In this document: positions 33,471 through 42,027 of the stretch, piece by piece
Layout: each line of letters begins with the position of its first letter
Position numbering within the stretch: the stretch's first letter is position 1
Assembly (NCBI GenBank): GCA_964590005.1
Contig: CAZPVJ010000119.1
Location: 1-57,530 of the forward strand
Origin: CALJFL01 sp964590005
GTDB lineage: Bacteria > Pseudomonadota > Gammaproteobacteria > Pseudomonadales > Halieaceae
DNA: 57,530 bases
Direction of reading: 5' to 3'
Program-made: the position numbers and the translations under genes
The notes under the pieces: model-generated
Seen by the model: the letters and a program-made list of their open reading frames with translations, nothing else
Told to the model about the DNA's origin: nothing
Database searches by the model: none

Positions 33471-34130
33471 ATGACTGAGATCGCAGCAGGTGGTGAAGAT
33501 CGCCAGACGCTGTTGGACTGTTATCGAGAACTGCTTGCGAGTGGTTTGGGCACGGGTACCTCCGGCAATGTATCGTGCAGGCACGAGGCCGGGATGCTGA
33601 TTACGCCTACCGGCATCTCCCCGGACACCATGAAGCCTGAAGAGCTGGTTGCCATGACTTTGAGCGGAGAGGTCTCAGGGGGCCAACTGCGGCCTTCCAG
33701 TGAATGGCAGATGCATGCGGCGATCTATCAGCGGCGGTCGGATGTTATGGCGGTAGTACATTGCCACTCGCGATTCGCGACCACACTGGCGTGTACCGGC
33801 CGCGGAATACCGGCGATCCACTATATGATTGCGGTGTCAGGCAAATCGGAGATTCCGGTAGCGCCTTACGCCACCTTTGGTACACAGGCGTTGGCGATGT
33901 CTGCCGCCGAGGCCTTAGCAGACGGTCAGGCTTGCCTGTTGGCCAATCATGGCCAGATAGCCGTGGGTACAACCGCCAAGAGCGCACTGCGAGTGGCCAC
34001 GGAGGTCGAAGAGTTGGCAGCCATCTACTGGCATAGTCTTGTCGTGGGGAATGGGCAGATACTGTCCACGCAGCAGATGGACGAGGTTATGGCGGCATTC
34101 GGCAGCTACGGGCAACAAGTAGATCCGTGA
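33471..34130 (+). CDS. Class II aldolase (fuculose-phosphate aldolase/AraD-like)
   Basis: This 219-residue protein is of full length for the FucA/AraD/MtnB fold. The motifs are GLGTGTSGNVSCR, TPTGISPDTMKPEELV, the acidic SSEWQMHAAIY, AVVHCHSRFATTLA (metal ligands HxH) and LLANHGQIAVG (third His). It likely cleaves or epimerises a sugar phosphate using Zn2+. I use the ATG at 33471, which gives the usual N-terminus; an ATG 36 nt upstream adds residues unlike the family and has no ribosome site. It is followed by the L,D-transpeptidase gene 58 nt later, with no evident link in function. Confidence 0.85.
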   Translation: MTEIAAGGEDRQTLLDCYRELLASGLGTGTSGNVSCRHEAGMLITPTGISPDTMKPEELVAMTLSGEVSGGQLRPSSEWQMHAAIYQRRSDVMAVVHCHSRFATTLACTGRGIPAIHYMIAVSGKSEIPVAPYATFGTQALAMSAAEALADGQACLLANHGQIAVGTTAKSALRVATEVEELAAIYWHSLVVGNGQILSTQQMDEVMAAFGSYGQQVDP

Positions 34131-34188
34131 AGGTCTTTAGCGCCCCGGATGTCGCAGCCAAATAGGAATACAACCCAGGACGAAAAAA

Positions 34189-35838
34189 ATGGGAAAAAGT
34201 GTCAAACGTATTGTTGGGGTACTGGCCATCTGGGCCTTCACCGTCTCGTCACAGGCAGATGTTCCCCGCGAAATCCTGAACATTACTGAGCGTCTCTTTA
34301 TCGATAATGTTGCGCCCACGGTAGCCGGTGTTGCCAGTATCAGGCAGCCAGCGTACATCAATGAGCTTTACCAGCAGTCACGTCATCAGCCGGTGTGGGA
34401 GATGGATGATCTGGCAGCTCTGCTGGAGTTGTTGCGGGGGAGTGAGGAGGAAGGGCTAAACCCGTCGGACTACCACTACAATGAGTTGCTCGCTTTACGG
34501 GCGGAAGTAGGGGAGCCCTGGTCAAGCCCGGATGTATTGCGTGCCCAGATAGACGTGCTGCTCAGCGATGGGTTACTTCTGTATGCCCGGCATCTTGTTG
34601 AGGGCAAGATTGACCCGCGCACGCTGGATTCAAGCTGGAACTACTCCCGCCAGGAGTATGAGCCGTTTGATGTTGCCGCTCGCCTGCTTACGGCGGCGCA
34701 AGATAATGCTGTAGCAGGGCTCTTTGAGAGTTTAAAGCCGGATACCAACTTTTACCGGCAAATGAGAGTATCGCTGGCTTATTATCGCGATCTCGCTGAC
34801 GAGGAGCAGTTCTTTCTCATTCCTGCGGATACGGTATTAAAGCCCGGTCAGAACCACCGGAACGTCGTGTTATTGCGCCGGCGAATGAAGCAACTCTCTT
34901 ACCTGCCACCAGACTCGCCCGAGACCGAGTATTTCGACGATCAACTGGCCAGTGCGATCCGCGTGTTCCAGCGTGATCATGGCATCGACTCTGACGGGAT
35001 AGTGGGTCGTCAGAGTTACCAGGTGCTTAACCTGTCTTTTCAACAGCGGGTTGATAGGCTGCGCGTCAATATGGATAGGCTGCGCTGGATTATCCAGGAT
35101 GTTTCTGAAGAGTTTGTTATTGTGAATATTGCAGGCTTCGAGCTGTATTACATGCAGGGCGGAAACCTGAGCTGGGAGACGCCGGTAATGGTGGGCACCA
35201 TCGACACGCGCACGCCGATATTTCAGGCGCAATTGCGCTACCTGGAGTTTAACCCCACCTGGAATGTGCCTCGCAGTATCCTGGCCCGCAGTTTGTTTGG
35301 AAAGTTTCGCGCTAATCCGCAGTATGTGCTCGACAAGGGCTACCGCCTTTACGACTCAAGTGGCAAGGTAGTCGACCCGCTAAAAATCAACTGGGCCAAC
35401 TATACCGCCAGGAGCTTTCCTTACCGGGTAGTGCAGATGCCGGGGCCCGAAAACGCGATGGGCCGGGTGAAGTTCATGTTCCCGAACCGGCATGCGGTTT
35501 ACCTCCACGACACGCCGTCCCGGGCATTGTTTTCAAGGACCCAACGCGCTTTCAGCGCTGGCTGCATACGAGTTAAAGATCCTTTGGAACTCGCCCGCGT
35601 TCTGCTCGATGATCCCGATAACTGGTCTGCTGAGGATATCGACGCGCTCATAGAAAGGGGAGACCCACAGACTGTGGCTCGAATACAGCGAAGAATTGAC
35701 GTGATGCTAATGTACTGGACGGTGAGTCCAACTGAGGGCAGTCGCATTCAGTTCCACCCTGACGTCTATGGGCTTGACCCTGCTGCTCTAGCGGCGCTGG
35801 ACAAGGCACCGGAAGTAATCAACGTTGCGGCGCGGTAA
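34189..35838 (+). CDS. L,D-transpeptidase (YcbB/LdtD-like) with peptidoglycan-binding domain
   Basis: This 549-residue exported enzyme has a signal peptide (GVLAIWAFTVSSQA), an LdtD-type scaffold region (VWEMDDLAALLELLRGSEEEGL), a peptidoglycan-binding domain (about 225-285; FDDQLASAIRVFQRDHGIDSDG) and a YkuD domain with the active-site run from His440 (HDTPSRALFS) to Cys459 (SAGCIRV). It forms 3-3 crosslinks in peptidoglycan or attaches proteins to it, in the periplasm. AGGA lies eight nucleotides before the ATG. Its end overlaps the MepK-like gene by 14 nt, the same pairing as ycbB-ycbK in E. coli, which supports a joint role in wall remodelling. Confidence 0.92.
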   Translation: MGKSVKRIVGVLAIWAFTVSSQADVPREILNITERLFIDNVAPTVAGVASIRQPAYINELYQQSRHQPVWEMDDLAALLELLRGSEEEGLNPSDYHYNELLALRAEVGEPWSSPDVLRAQIDVLLSDGLLLYARHLVEGKIDPRTLDSSWNYSRQEYEPFDVAARLLTAAQDNAVAGLFESLKPDTNFYRQMRVSLAYYRDLADEEQFFLIPADTVLKPGQNHRNVVLLRRRMKQLSYLPPDSPETEYFDDQLASAIRVFQRDHGIDSDGIVGRQSYQVLNLSFQQRVDRLRVNMDRLRWIIQDVSEEFVIVNIAGFELYYMQGGNLSWETPVMVGTIDTRTPIFQAQLRYLEFNPTWNVPRSILARSLFGKFRANPQYVLDKGYRLYDSSGKVVDPLKINWANYTARSFPYRVVQMPGPENAMGRVKFMFPNRHAVYLHDTPSRALFSRTQRAFSAGCIRVKDPLELARVLLDDPDNWSAEDIDALIERGDPQTVARIQRRIDVMLMYWTVSPTEGSRIQFHPDVYGLDPAALAALDKAPEVINVAAR

Positions 35839-36745
35839 CGGTTTTGTTCTGCTATTCCTGCTGTTGCTACCGCTGACAGCGGGGGCAGGGCCGGTGGCGA
35901 TGTCTATTCGTGGCCACCAGGTCAGCCTGGAGATATTCAGTATTTTCTCCCGACCCGGGGAAAAAATATCCATTGGCCTGCTGGGTCAGGATTTGAGCCG
36001 GATCAGCGTCCAGCTTGATGATGCAGTGTACGGGAGGGCAGGCGAGGGTGTATGGCATTTGGAGGCACCCTCATTACCCGGGGTGTACACGCTGAACGTG
36101 CGGCACCTCGATAGCGGCAACACGACACGGCTAAACGTTTTTGTCGGGGTGCCTGTCGGTGCAATTGAAGACGGTTACCTCAATGGCTACCGCGTGGGGC
36201 CATCGCCGCCGGGCAATCCGCGTTTCCCTGAACGCTACCGGCCACCGCAGCACTTTTATGAGGTATCACCGGATCTTGTGAACCTGGCTTTATCACCCGG
36301 TTTTTCCCTGGGTCAATTTTTATGCAAACAAACCGCCACTTTTCCGAAATATGTGGTCCTGAATGAGTCGCTGTTGGTGCTGCTGGAGGCCATTCTCCAG
36401 GAGGCGAAGTCCAGGGGGCACAACATTGACACATTGGGCATAATCAGCGGCTACCGGACCCCGTATTACAATCGGAAGATCGGCAATGTGGCCAATAGTC
36501 GTCACGTCTACGGTGATGCACTCGATTTCTTCATCGATGAAGACCGCAACGGACGCATGGACGACTTGAACAAAGACGGCCAGCTCAATCGCACGGACAT
36601 CGACGTGCTGTTCAAGCTTGTCGAGGATGTTAAGGCAAGAACCGAGAATGCACTTCTCGTTGGTGGCGTGGGGCGATACTATCAGACGTCTCGCCACGGT
36701 GGATTTGTGCATGTGGATACGCGCGGCTACAGGGCGCGTTGGTAG
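35825..36745 (+). CDS. YcbK/MepK-like M15 murein peptidase with EF-hand-like insert
   Basis: This 306-residue exported protein has a signal peptide (VLLFLLLLPLTAGAG), an N-terminal beta-rich domain of about 95 residues that looks Ig-like (RGHQVSLEIFSI to NVFVGVP), and a C-terminal DUF882/M15 domain with ISGYRTPYYN, the zinc motif HVYGDALD (His227 to Asp234) and VHVDTRG. The E. coli enzyme (182 residues) cleaves 3-3 crosslinks. Directly after the HxxGxAxD motif this protein carries two abutting calcium-type loops (DEDRNGRMD and DLNKDGQLNRTD, residues 238-258), the second a canonical D-x-N-x-D-G-x-L-N-x-x-D. Start TTG, overlapping the transpeptidase gene by 14 nt, with GGAAG upstream. Confidence 0.85.
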   Translation: MRRGNGFVLLFLLLLPLTAGAGPVAMSIRGHQVSLEIFSIFSRPGEKISIGLLGQDLSRISVQLDDAVYGRAGEGVWHLEAPSLPGVYTLNVRHLDSGNTTRLNVFVGVPVGAIEDGYLNGYRVGPSPPGNPRFPERYRPPQHFYEVSPDLVNLALSPGFSLGQFLCKQTATFPKYVVLNESLLVLLEAILQEAKSRGHNIDTLGIISGYRTPYYNRKIGNVANSRHVYGDALDFFIDEDRNGRMDDLNKDGQLNRTDIDVLFKLVEDVKARTENALLVGGVGRYYQTSRHGGFVHVDTRGYRARW

Positions 36746-36760
36746 CAGGAGAGTATTCAA

Positions 36761-38452
36761 GTGATATCAAGAAAATATGTTCGCCTTTTTGCGTTGCTGA
36801 CGCTGGTATTGTTCCCGGGAATCGCACTCACCCAGGAGCCGGTATCCTCGGAGAAGTTGCTAGCCGACCTGGACGTGGTTGAACTTCGAATGTCTGAGCT
36901 GGCCGCGCTGAATGAACAAATTGAAACCGCCGCCGAGCGAGACAAGAACACGCTGCTCTACCGGCGCGACGAGCGCAGCTTTGAAATACTGGTCCAGGTA
37001 GGGGCGCTCACGCGCGCTGTCGGGGCCTTGCCGGAAGACGACGCAGTGCGTATCAAGGTGGTCGAAAGCTTGCGCGCAGACATGCTGGGGGCAGGTGAGG
37101 TGCTGTTCAAGCGCCTGGACGAACTGGACCAGCGAATTGAAAAACTGGCCGCCGCCGTCGGCTCCCTCAGTGGCGGTCAACGGGTGGCCGCAGAATCCTT
37201 TGTGCATACCCTCGAGAGCATGCGAGTCAAGTACTTCGAGGCCTCGGTCGATTTGCTCGAGAGTCGCGACGCACTCGGTTTGCCGGTTGAGGATGTCCGA
37301 ACGCGACTGGTTGATTTCATGACGGCCTTTGGCGAATCTTTGATCGGAAGGATCGAGTTAAGCGCTGGTGCGAGCCGGGAGATATCGAAACGGTTGAAGC
37401 TGGATCCTGGTAATGCCGACCTGCAGGCCGGGTTAACCGAGATGCAGTTGCAAAATGGACTGGAGACCGAGAGGCTGGCGTTGCTGGTCGGTTTATTGAA
37501 TCGCCTGGGTGAGGACACCGCGCACTACCGAAGCATCCTGTTGAAATACAGTACAGGGGTTTCTGTCGGCATATTCGATGCCGAAGTCGTGCTGCAGCTT
37601 TTGCGCGACAGTTGGGTCAAATCCCGGGAAGCCATAGTCGCTAATTCTCCGGATATGGCACTGAAACTCCTGGTATTCCTGCTGGTGCTGCTGATATTCA
37701 GGGCACTCAGTCGCCTGACACGCAGGGCGGTCGGGGCTGCGCTTGAACGCTCATCGGCCGATTTGTCTCACCTGTTAAAAGATATCCTGGTGTCTGCCTC
37801 CAGCGGGACCGTGATGATTGTCGGTGTTCTGATGGCGCTGTCCCAGATCGGCATTTCACTTGCTCCCATGCTTGCGGGCCTGGGCGTGGCCGGCTTTATT
37901 GTTGGCTTCGCGCTTCAGGATACCCTGGGTAATTTTGCGGCCGGCGCAATGATACTGATATACCGCCCCTATGATGTTGATGACTTTGTCGAGGTTACCG
38001 GGGCGTCGGGGCTGGTAAAAAAGATGACCCTCGTCTCGACCACTATTACCACGTTCGATAACCAGACACTGGTGGTTCCCAATAGCAAAATATGGGGCGA
38101 CGTCATCAAGAACGTCACCGCCCAGAAAGTCCGGCGTGTCGACCTGGAATTTGGCATCGGTTATAGCGACGATATCCCGCATGCGGAGCGAGTGCTGAAT
38201 GAAGTTGTCGACGAGCACGAGAAAACACTCAATAAGCCAGCGCCGATCATCAAGCTTCACACGCTGGGAGATTCTTCCGTGAATTTCGTCGTGCGCCCCT
38301 GGGTTAGAACGGAGGACTACTGGGACGTGTATTGGGATATCACGCGGGAGGTCAAGATGCGCTTCGATCGCGAGGGTATTTCAATACCGTTTCCCCAGCG
38401 GGATGTGCACTTGTACCCGGAGGTCAATACTCCCAGCCAAGACCCGTCGTGA
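36761..38452 (+). CDS. MscS-family mechanosensitive channel with periplasmic coiled-coil
   Basis: This 563-residue protein has a signal peptide (LFALLTLVLFPGIALT), about 270 residues of helical, partly coiled-coil periplasmic sequence, a membrane helix (LKLLVFLLVLLIFRAL), and the MscS core with VSASSGTVMIVGVLMALSQI, the pore helix GLGVAGFIVGFALQDTLGNF and the beta/alpha cytoplasmic domain (about 420-545). It opens under membrane tension to release solutes during osmotic downshock. GTG start with AGGAG nine nucleotides upstream, 15 nt after the MepK-like gene, so likely the same operon: wall crosslinking, wall cleavage and turgor relief. Its 3' end overlaps the convergent DUF481 gene by 29 nt. 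Confidence 0.92.
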   Translation: MISRKYVRLFALLTLVLFPGIALTQEPVSSEKLLADLDVVELRMSELAALNEQIETAAERDKNTLLYRRDERSFEILVQVGALTRAVGALPEDDAVRIKVVESLRADMLGAGEVLFKRLDELDQRIEKLAAAVGSLSGGQRVAAESFVHTLESMRVKYFEASVDLLESRDALGLPVEDVRTRLVDFMTAFGESLIGRIELSAGASREISKRLKLDPGNADLQAGLTEMQLQNGLETERLALLVGLLNRLGEDTAHYRSILLKYSTGVSVGIFDAEVVLQLLRDSWVKSREAIVANSPDMALKLLVFLLVLLIFRALSRLTRRAVGAALERSSADLSHLLKDILVSASSGTVMIVGVLMALSQIGISLAPMLAGLGVAGFIVGFALQDTLGNFAAGAMILIYRPYDVDDFVEVTGASGLVKKMTLVSTTITTFDNQTLVVPNSKIWGDVIKNVTAQKVRRVDLEFGIGYSDDIPHAERVLNEVVDEHEKTLNKPAPIIKLHTLGDSSVNFVVRPWVRTEDYWDVYWDITREVKMRFDREGISIPFPQRDVHLYPEVNTPSQDPS

Positions 38453-39509
38453 TGCCATAGTCGAACTGGTCGTCTGACTCGGCATCACTGTCGTAAGCGC
38501 CATAGGCCGTAATATCCCAGAACAGGTCTTCAACGATTTCCCAGCGTACACGCAGATCCGTGTCGCCACGCAGTCGTCCACTGTTGGTAATGCTGGGATA
38601 CAGCGTCGCCTCAAACACTATGTCCAGTTCCGGAGTGTCGAAGCGCCAGGTAGCAAACTCCATGCCCAGGAACAGTTCGGCGCTTTCTTCCCGGAAATAG
38701 TCGGTTTTTCTTGAGCTGCCACCGTCTGGCATATCCGGGTCACTGACACTGGAGGTGGAAAAAGTTTTCTCTGTCAAACCTTGTACCCCCGCCTCGTAGC
38801 CAAAGCGCATACGATTAGTGTCAATAGCATACCTGCCTAGCCCGATACCGACGGCTACCCGCTTATCCAGGCCCAGTTCGTCATTCGTTTCGTAGTTCCC
38901 GTACGCTATCCGGTACACCTGCTCCCGGTCAGTCCAGGTTTGTCGCGAAAAATCCAGCTTGCCGCTACTGGTATTATCGCCGTCGGTGTTAGTCAGGGTG
39001 CTCCTGCCGGTCAATGTATTGCGCGATCGTTCGTCTTCATAGGAAATTACCGTATTGAACGTGGTTTGAGCCACGGAGCCCGCTTTGGTGTAGTTGTAGC
39101 CAGCGGAGAGGTAAACCTCTATTCGATCAATGAGTCGCGCCTCGATAGGCCTGATTTCCACCACGTCCAGCCACTCTACGTCGTGCTCACCATAGAGGTC
39201 CTCAATGCGAACCTGACCGGGTCGATCGGCGTCTACGACAGAACCGTAAAAACGCGTACCGTCGGTTAGCCTGAACTCGTAGTGAAAGTCACTTTGCAGA
39301 TGCGCTATTTCCTGCCATTCGATCTTCAGCGTGCCCATGGAGTCGGTCTTGTAATGCAAAATTCCGCCGAACAGGGAGTCCACTTCGCCGGTGACGCGAT
39401 CGCCGTTGTACATCGTGACAACGTCAGTTCGCCTGTGGCCCGCGCTGGCGCTTACGCTCAGCAGGGAAAGGAGAGAGAGGGTGACAATGAATCGAATAAG
39501 ACTGTCCAC
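38424..39509 (-). CDS. DUF481 family outer-membrane beta-barrel protein
   Basis: This 361-residue protein has a signal peptide (IVTLSLLSLLSVSASA) and a first domain of about 115 residues with an Sm-like/PRC-like small-barrel pattern (VTMYNGDRVTGEVDSLFGG; RLTDGTRFYGSVV), followed by the DUF481 barrel of about 220 residues (SAGYNYTKAGS and many Arg/Asp-rich alternating strands) ending in the aromatic GITTGLGWEY. It should sit in the outer membrane; its function is unknown (E. coli relative YdiY). Start GTG with GAGGA seven nucleotides upstream. The last nine codons lie opposite the end of the mscS-type gene. Confidence 0.85.
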   Translation of the reverse strand: MDSLIRFIVTLSLLSLLSVSASAGHRRTDVVTMYNGDRVTGEVDSLFGGILHYKTDSMGTLKIEWQEIAHLQSDFHYEFRLTDGTRFYGSVVDADRPGQVRIEDLYGEHDVEWLDVVEIRPIEARLIDRIEVYLSAGYNYTKAGSVAQTTFNTVISYEDERSRNTLTGRSTLTNTDGDNTSSGKLDFSRQTWTDREQVYRIAYGNYETNDELGLDKRVAVGIGLGRYAIDTNRMRFGYEAGVQGLTEKTFSTSSVSDPDMPDGGSSRKTDYFREESAELFLGMEFATWRFDTPELDIVFEATLYPSITNSGRLRGDTDLRVRWEIVEDLFWDITAYGAYDSDAESDDQFDYGITTGLGWEY

Positions 39510-39735
39510 TCCGGAGTCCTCGTCAAGTTATCTGTCAGAGTTATTTACACTCTATGTTAGTTGATTTCTAACCCGGGTGAATAGCAGCTTCGCCCTTTGG
39601 CTATATCCTGGCCAGCGCTTAAAAAAACTGAGCTCACCGCAGGCAGTACCGGTTCTTGTACCAGCTGCAAGAAACCCCATTACAGCGATTGCGTCGCGAC
39701 CGAGGCGGGTCTAGTCTTGCCCACTGATTTATAAC

Positions 39736-40902
39736 TTGGGCGACACTCTTTTGGAAAAAGCGCAACTCCTGCAGGCAGCAATCGAGCAAACCGGGCTCGA
39801 GGATTTTGGTGGCGACGAATTTCACGAGCCGCTGGATAGATTGCTGAACGCGTTGGCGACCGAGGCCCACCTTAATGATTTTGGCCGCCTGCGTGCCCAG
39901 ATGACGATTTCCGCCGGATTGTGCAAACGCCTGGAGATTCAACACTACCTGGTGGAGCACCCGGAGATTGCGAGCGAGCAAATACAGCGCCCTGTGTTTA
40001 TTGTCGGCTTACCCAGGACTGGTACCACCGCGCTGCACCATCTGTTAAACCAGGACGCGGCAAATCGAACGCTTAGACTGTGGGAGGCACAGAATCCAGT
40101 GCCACCGCCTGAAACAGCGAGTTACCGGAGTGATCCACGTATTGCTCAGCAGCGTGAGGGCGTGGCTTTAACAGAACAATTCTTGCCAGGCTTCTTGACC
40201 ACTCACCTCATCGACGCCGAAGAGCCTGACGAATGCTACATGTTGCTCAATCGGAACTTCATGTCGGTAGAGTACTCCGCCATGTTTCATATTCCCTCTT
40301 ATGCCAACTGGCTTTATCGCAACCTGTGTAGCAGCGATAGTTACGCCTACCACAAACAGCAGTTGCAGCTATTGCAATCCCGGCATCCTGGGCAGTGGGT
40401 CCTGAAGGCGCCGTTTCACCAGCTGGGTCTGTCCGAAATACTCAAGTATTACCCCGACGCCATCATTGTCCAGACGCACCGGGCACCGATGAGCTTTGTG
40501 GCCAGCGGTTGTAGTTTCAGTGAGTTGCTGCGCAAGAGTGGCAGCGATCATGTTGATCGTGCCGAGATTGGCCGAGACTGGATGGAAATGCTGGAAATCT
40601 ACACGCATACCTTCGAGTCCGACAGGGCGCGACTTGAGCCACACCATCCTGGCCAGTTTATCGATATTAAGCATGATGACTTCGTGGCCAATCCCTGGCC
40701 CGCTATCCAATCAATTTATGCGGCCCGGGGTGTTGAGCCAGGCGAGCAGGCGCAAGGTGCGATGAAGGCCTGGCTGGCTGAACATCCCCAGGGCAAACAC
40801 GGCAAGCACCAATACGAGCTCTCTGATTACGCTATTCGCCGCGACGACGTTGAAGCGTTATTTGCAGACTATGTCGCGCGCTATGAGTTAACTATGGACT
40901 GA
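39736..40902 (+). CDS. Sulfotransferase family protein (PAPS-dependent)
   Basis: This protein of about 388 residues has the 5'-phosphosulfate loop VGLPRTGTTALHH (90-102), a 3'-phosphate-type segment (IIVQTHRAPMSFVASGCS), and the C-terminal basic half common to this bacterial group. It transfers sulfate from PAPS to a hydroxyl or amine of a small molecule or lipid; the acceptor is unknown. The start is uncertain: the TTG at 39736 has no good ribosome site, and a later TTG (39751) is possible. The DUF1214 gene begins six nucleotides after its stop, so the two appear to be an operon. Homologues in marine Gammaproteobacteria and sphingomonads are often clustered this way. Confidence 0.85.
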   Translation: MGDTLLEKAQLLQAAIEQTGLEDFGGDEFHEPLDRLLNALATEAHLNDFGRLRAQMTISAGLCKRLEIQHYLVEHPEIASEQIQRPVFIVGLPRTGTTALHHLLNQDAANRTLRLWEAQNPVPPPETASYRSDPRIAQQREGVALTEQFLPGFLTTHLIDAEEPDECYMLLNRNFMSVEYSAMFHIPSYANWLYRNLCSSDSYAYHKQQLQLLQSRHPGQWVLKAPFHQLGLSEILKYYPDAIIVQTHRAPMSFVASGCSFSELLRKSGSDHVDRAEIGRDWMEMLEIYTHTFESDRARLEPHHPGQFIDIKHDDFVANPWPAIQSIYAARGVEPGEQAQGAMKAWLAEHPQGKHGKHQYELSDYAIRRDDVEALFADYVARYELTMD

Positions 40903-40908
40903 TATGAG

Positions 40909-42018
40909 ATGAATACAATGACTGACAAAACAGCAGACGAGCGAGTGATGAGTGGCGCCAGCTGGGATGCTTTCTGCGACGGTTTGAAGGAGGCAGGGCA
41001 GCTGGTATTCGCCGAAAAGGCCCCGTCCAACGCCTTCGACAGGGCAGAGGGCTACCGCTACCTGACACGCATGCTGAGGGCGGGACTGGAGAGTTTTCTT
41101 GAGTCCGGTGATTCAGCATTCCCGGAATTGCGTTGCCCGGTTCACGAGACCATTAAGATGGGCGCCGATAATCCCGACAACTACTATCAGAGTGCGCCGA
41201 TCAACCCCGAGTACGATTACCGGATCACGGGCACGCGAGGAACGGTGGACTACCTCGGATTTGGCGCCGTTATAAACCGCTATTCGAGTGGCGGCGGGAT
41301 GAAAACCGACGGATTCCTGGACTCCATGGATATGGATATCTCCGAGGATGGCGAGCTGGAAATTATTGTGAGTCAGCGCGAACATCCCGGCAACTGGCTG
41401 CGCATTGGTCCGGAGACCAATGCGATCAATGTACGGCAAACGTTCCAGGACCGGCGGAATGAGGTCCGGGCCGATATCAAGATCGAACGCATTGGCGCGG
41501 AACAAGAGCGTCCCGATCCACTATCGCCGGAGAAACTGGACAAGGCATTGCAGGGCACAATTCAGTTCCTGAAAAATACCACCGGTTTGTTCGAGGGCTG
41601 GGCCGAGGGTTTTCTGCCAACGATCAACGAGGTGGCGCCCGCCGATCAGGCGTTTTGCCAGGCGATTGGCGGTGACCCCAACATTTACTATTTCCACAGC
41701 GCCTGGGAATTGGCCGACGATGAAGCACTGGTGATTGAGGCGACTGATATTCCCGACTGCCAGACCTGGAACTTTGTACTGCAGAACTGGTGGATGGAAT
41801 CACTGGACTACCGCTATCACACGATTCATTTCAACCGTCATACCGCACGCTATGAGGCGGACGGCAGTGTCAGGATCGTGGTCGCCCACCAGAAACCGCC
41901 GCAATCGAACTGGGTTGAAACTGCGGGCCACAATCGCGGTACGCTGTGCTGGCGTTGGATAGGAGCATCGGAGCACCCGCCAGTCCAGGCGAGAGTCGTT
42001 AAGTTTATCGATCTGTAG
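40909..42018 (+). CDS. DUF1214 domain-containing protein
   Basis: This 369-residue protein has no signal peptide. The C-terminal third (FYFHSAWELADDEALVIEATDIPD in part, then WNFVLQNWWMESLDYR and a closing DGSVRIVVAHQKPP) is the DUF1214 fold. The N-terminal two thirds (GYRYLTRMLRAGLE, NPDNYYQSAPINPEYDYRI) match the longer form usually paired with sulfotransferases and short-chain dehydrogenases. DUF1214/DUF1254 proteins have no settled function; beta-sandwich scaffolds acting on lipids or steroids are a guess. It follows the sulfotransferase gene by 6 nt and converges on msrA with a 9-bp gap. Confidence 0.85.
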   Translation: MNTMTDKTADERVMSGASWDAFCDGLKEAGQLVFAEKAPSNAFDRAEGYRYLTRMLRAGLESFLESGDSAFPELRCPVHETIKMGADNPDNYYQSAPINPEYDYRITGTRGTVDYLGFGAVINRYSSGGGMKTDGFLDSMDMDISEDGELEIIVSQREHPGNWLRIGPETNAINVRQTFQDRRNEVRADIKIERIGAEQERPDPLSPEKLDKALQGTIQFLKNTTGLFEGWAEGFLPTINEVAPADQAFCQAIGGDPNIYYFHSAWELADDEALVIEATDIPDCQTWNFVLQNWWMESLDYRYHTIHFNRHTARYEADGSVRIVVAHQKPPQSNWVETAGHNRGTLCWRWIGASEHPPVQARVVKFIDL

Positions 42019-42027
42019 GCGCGGCGA

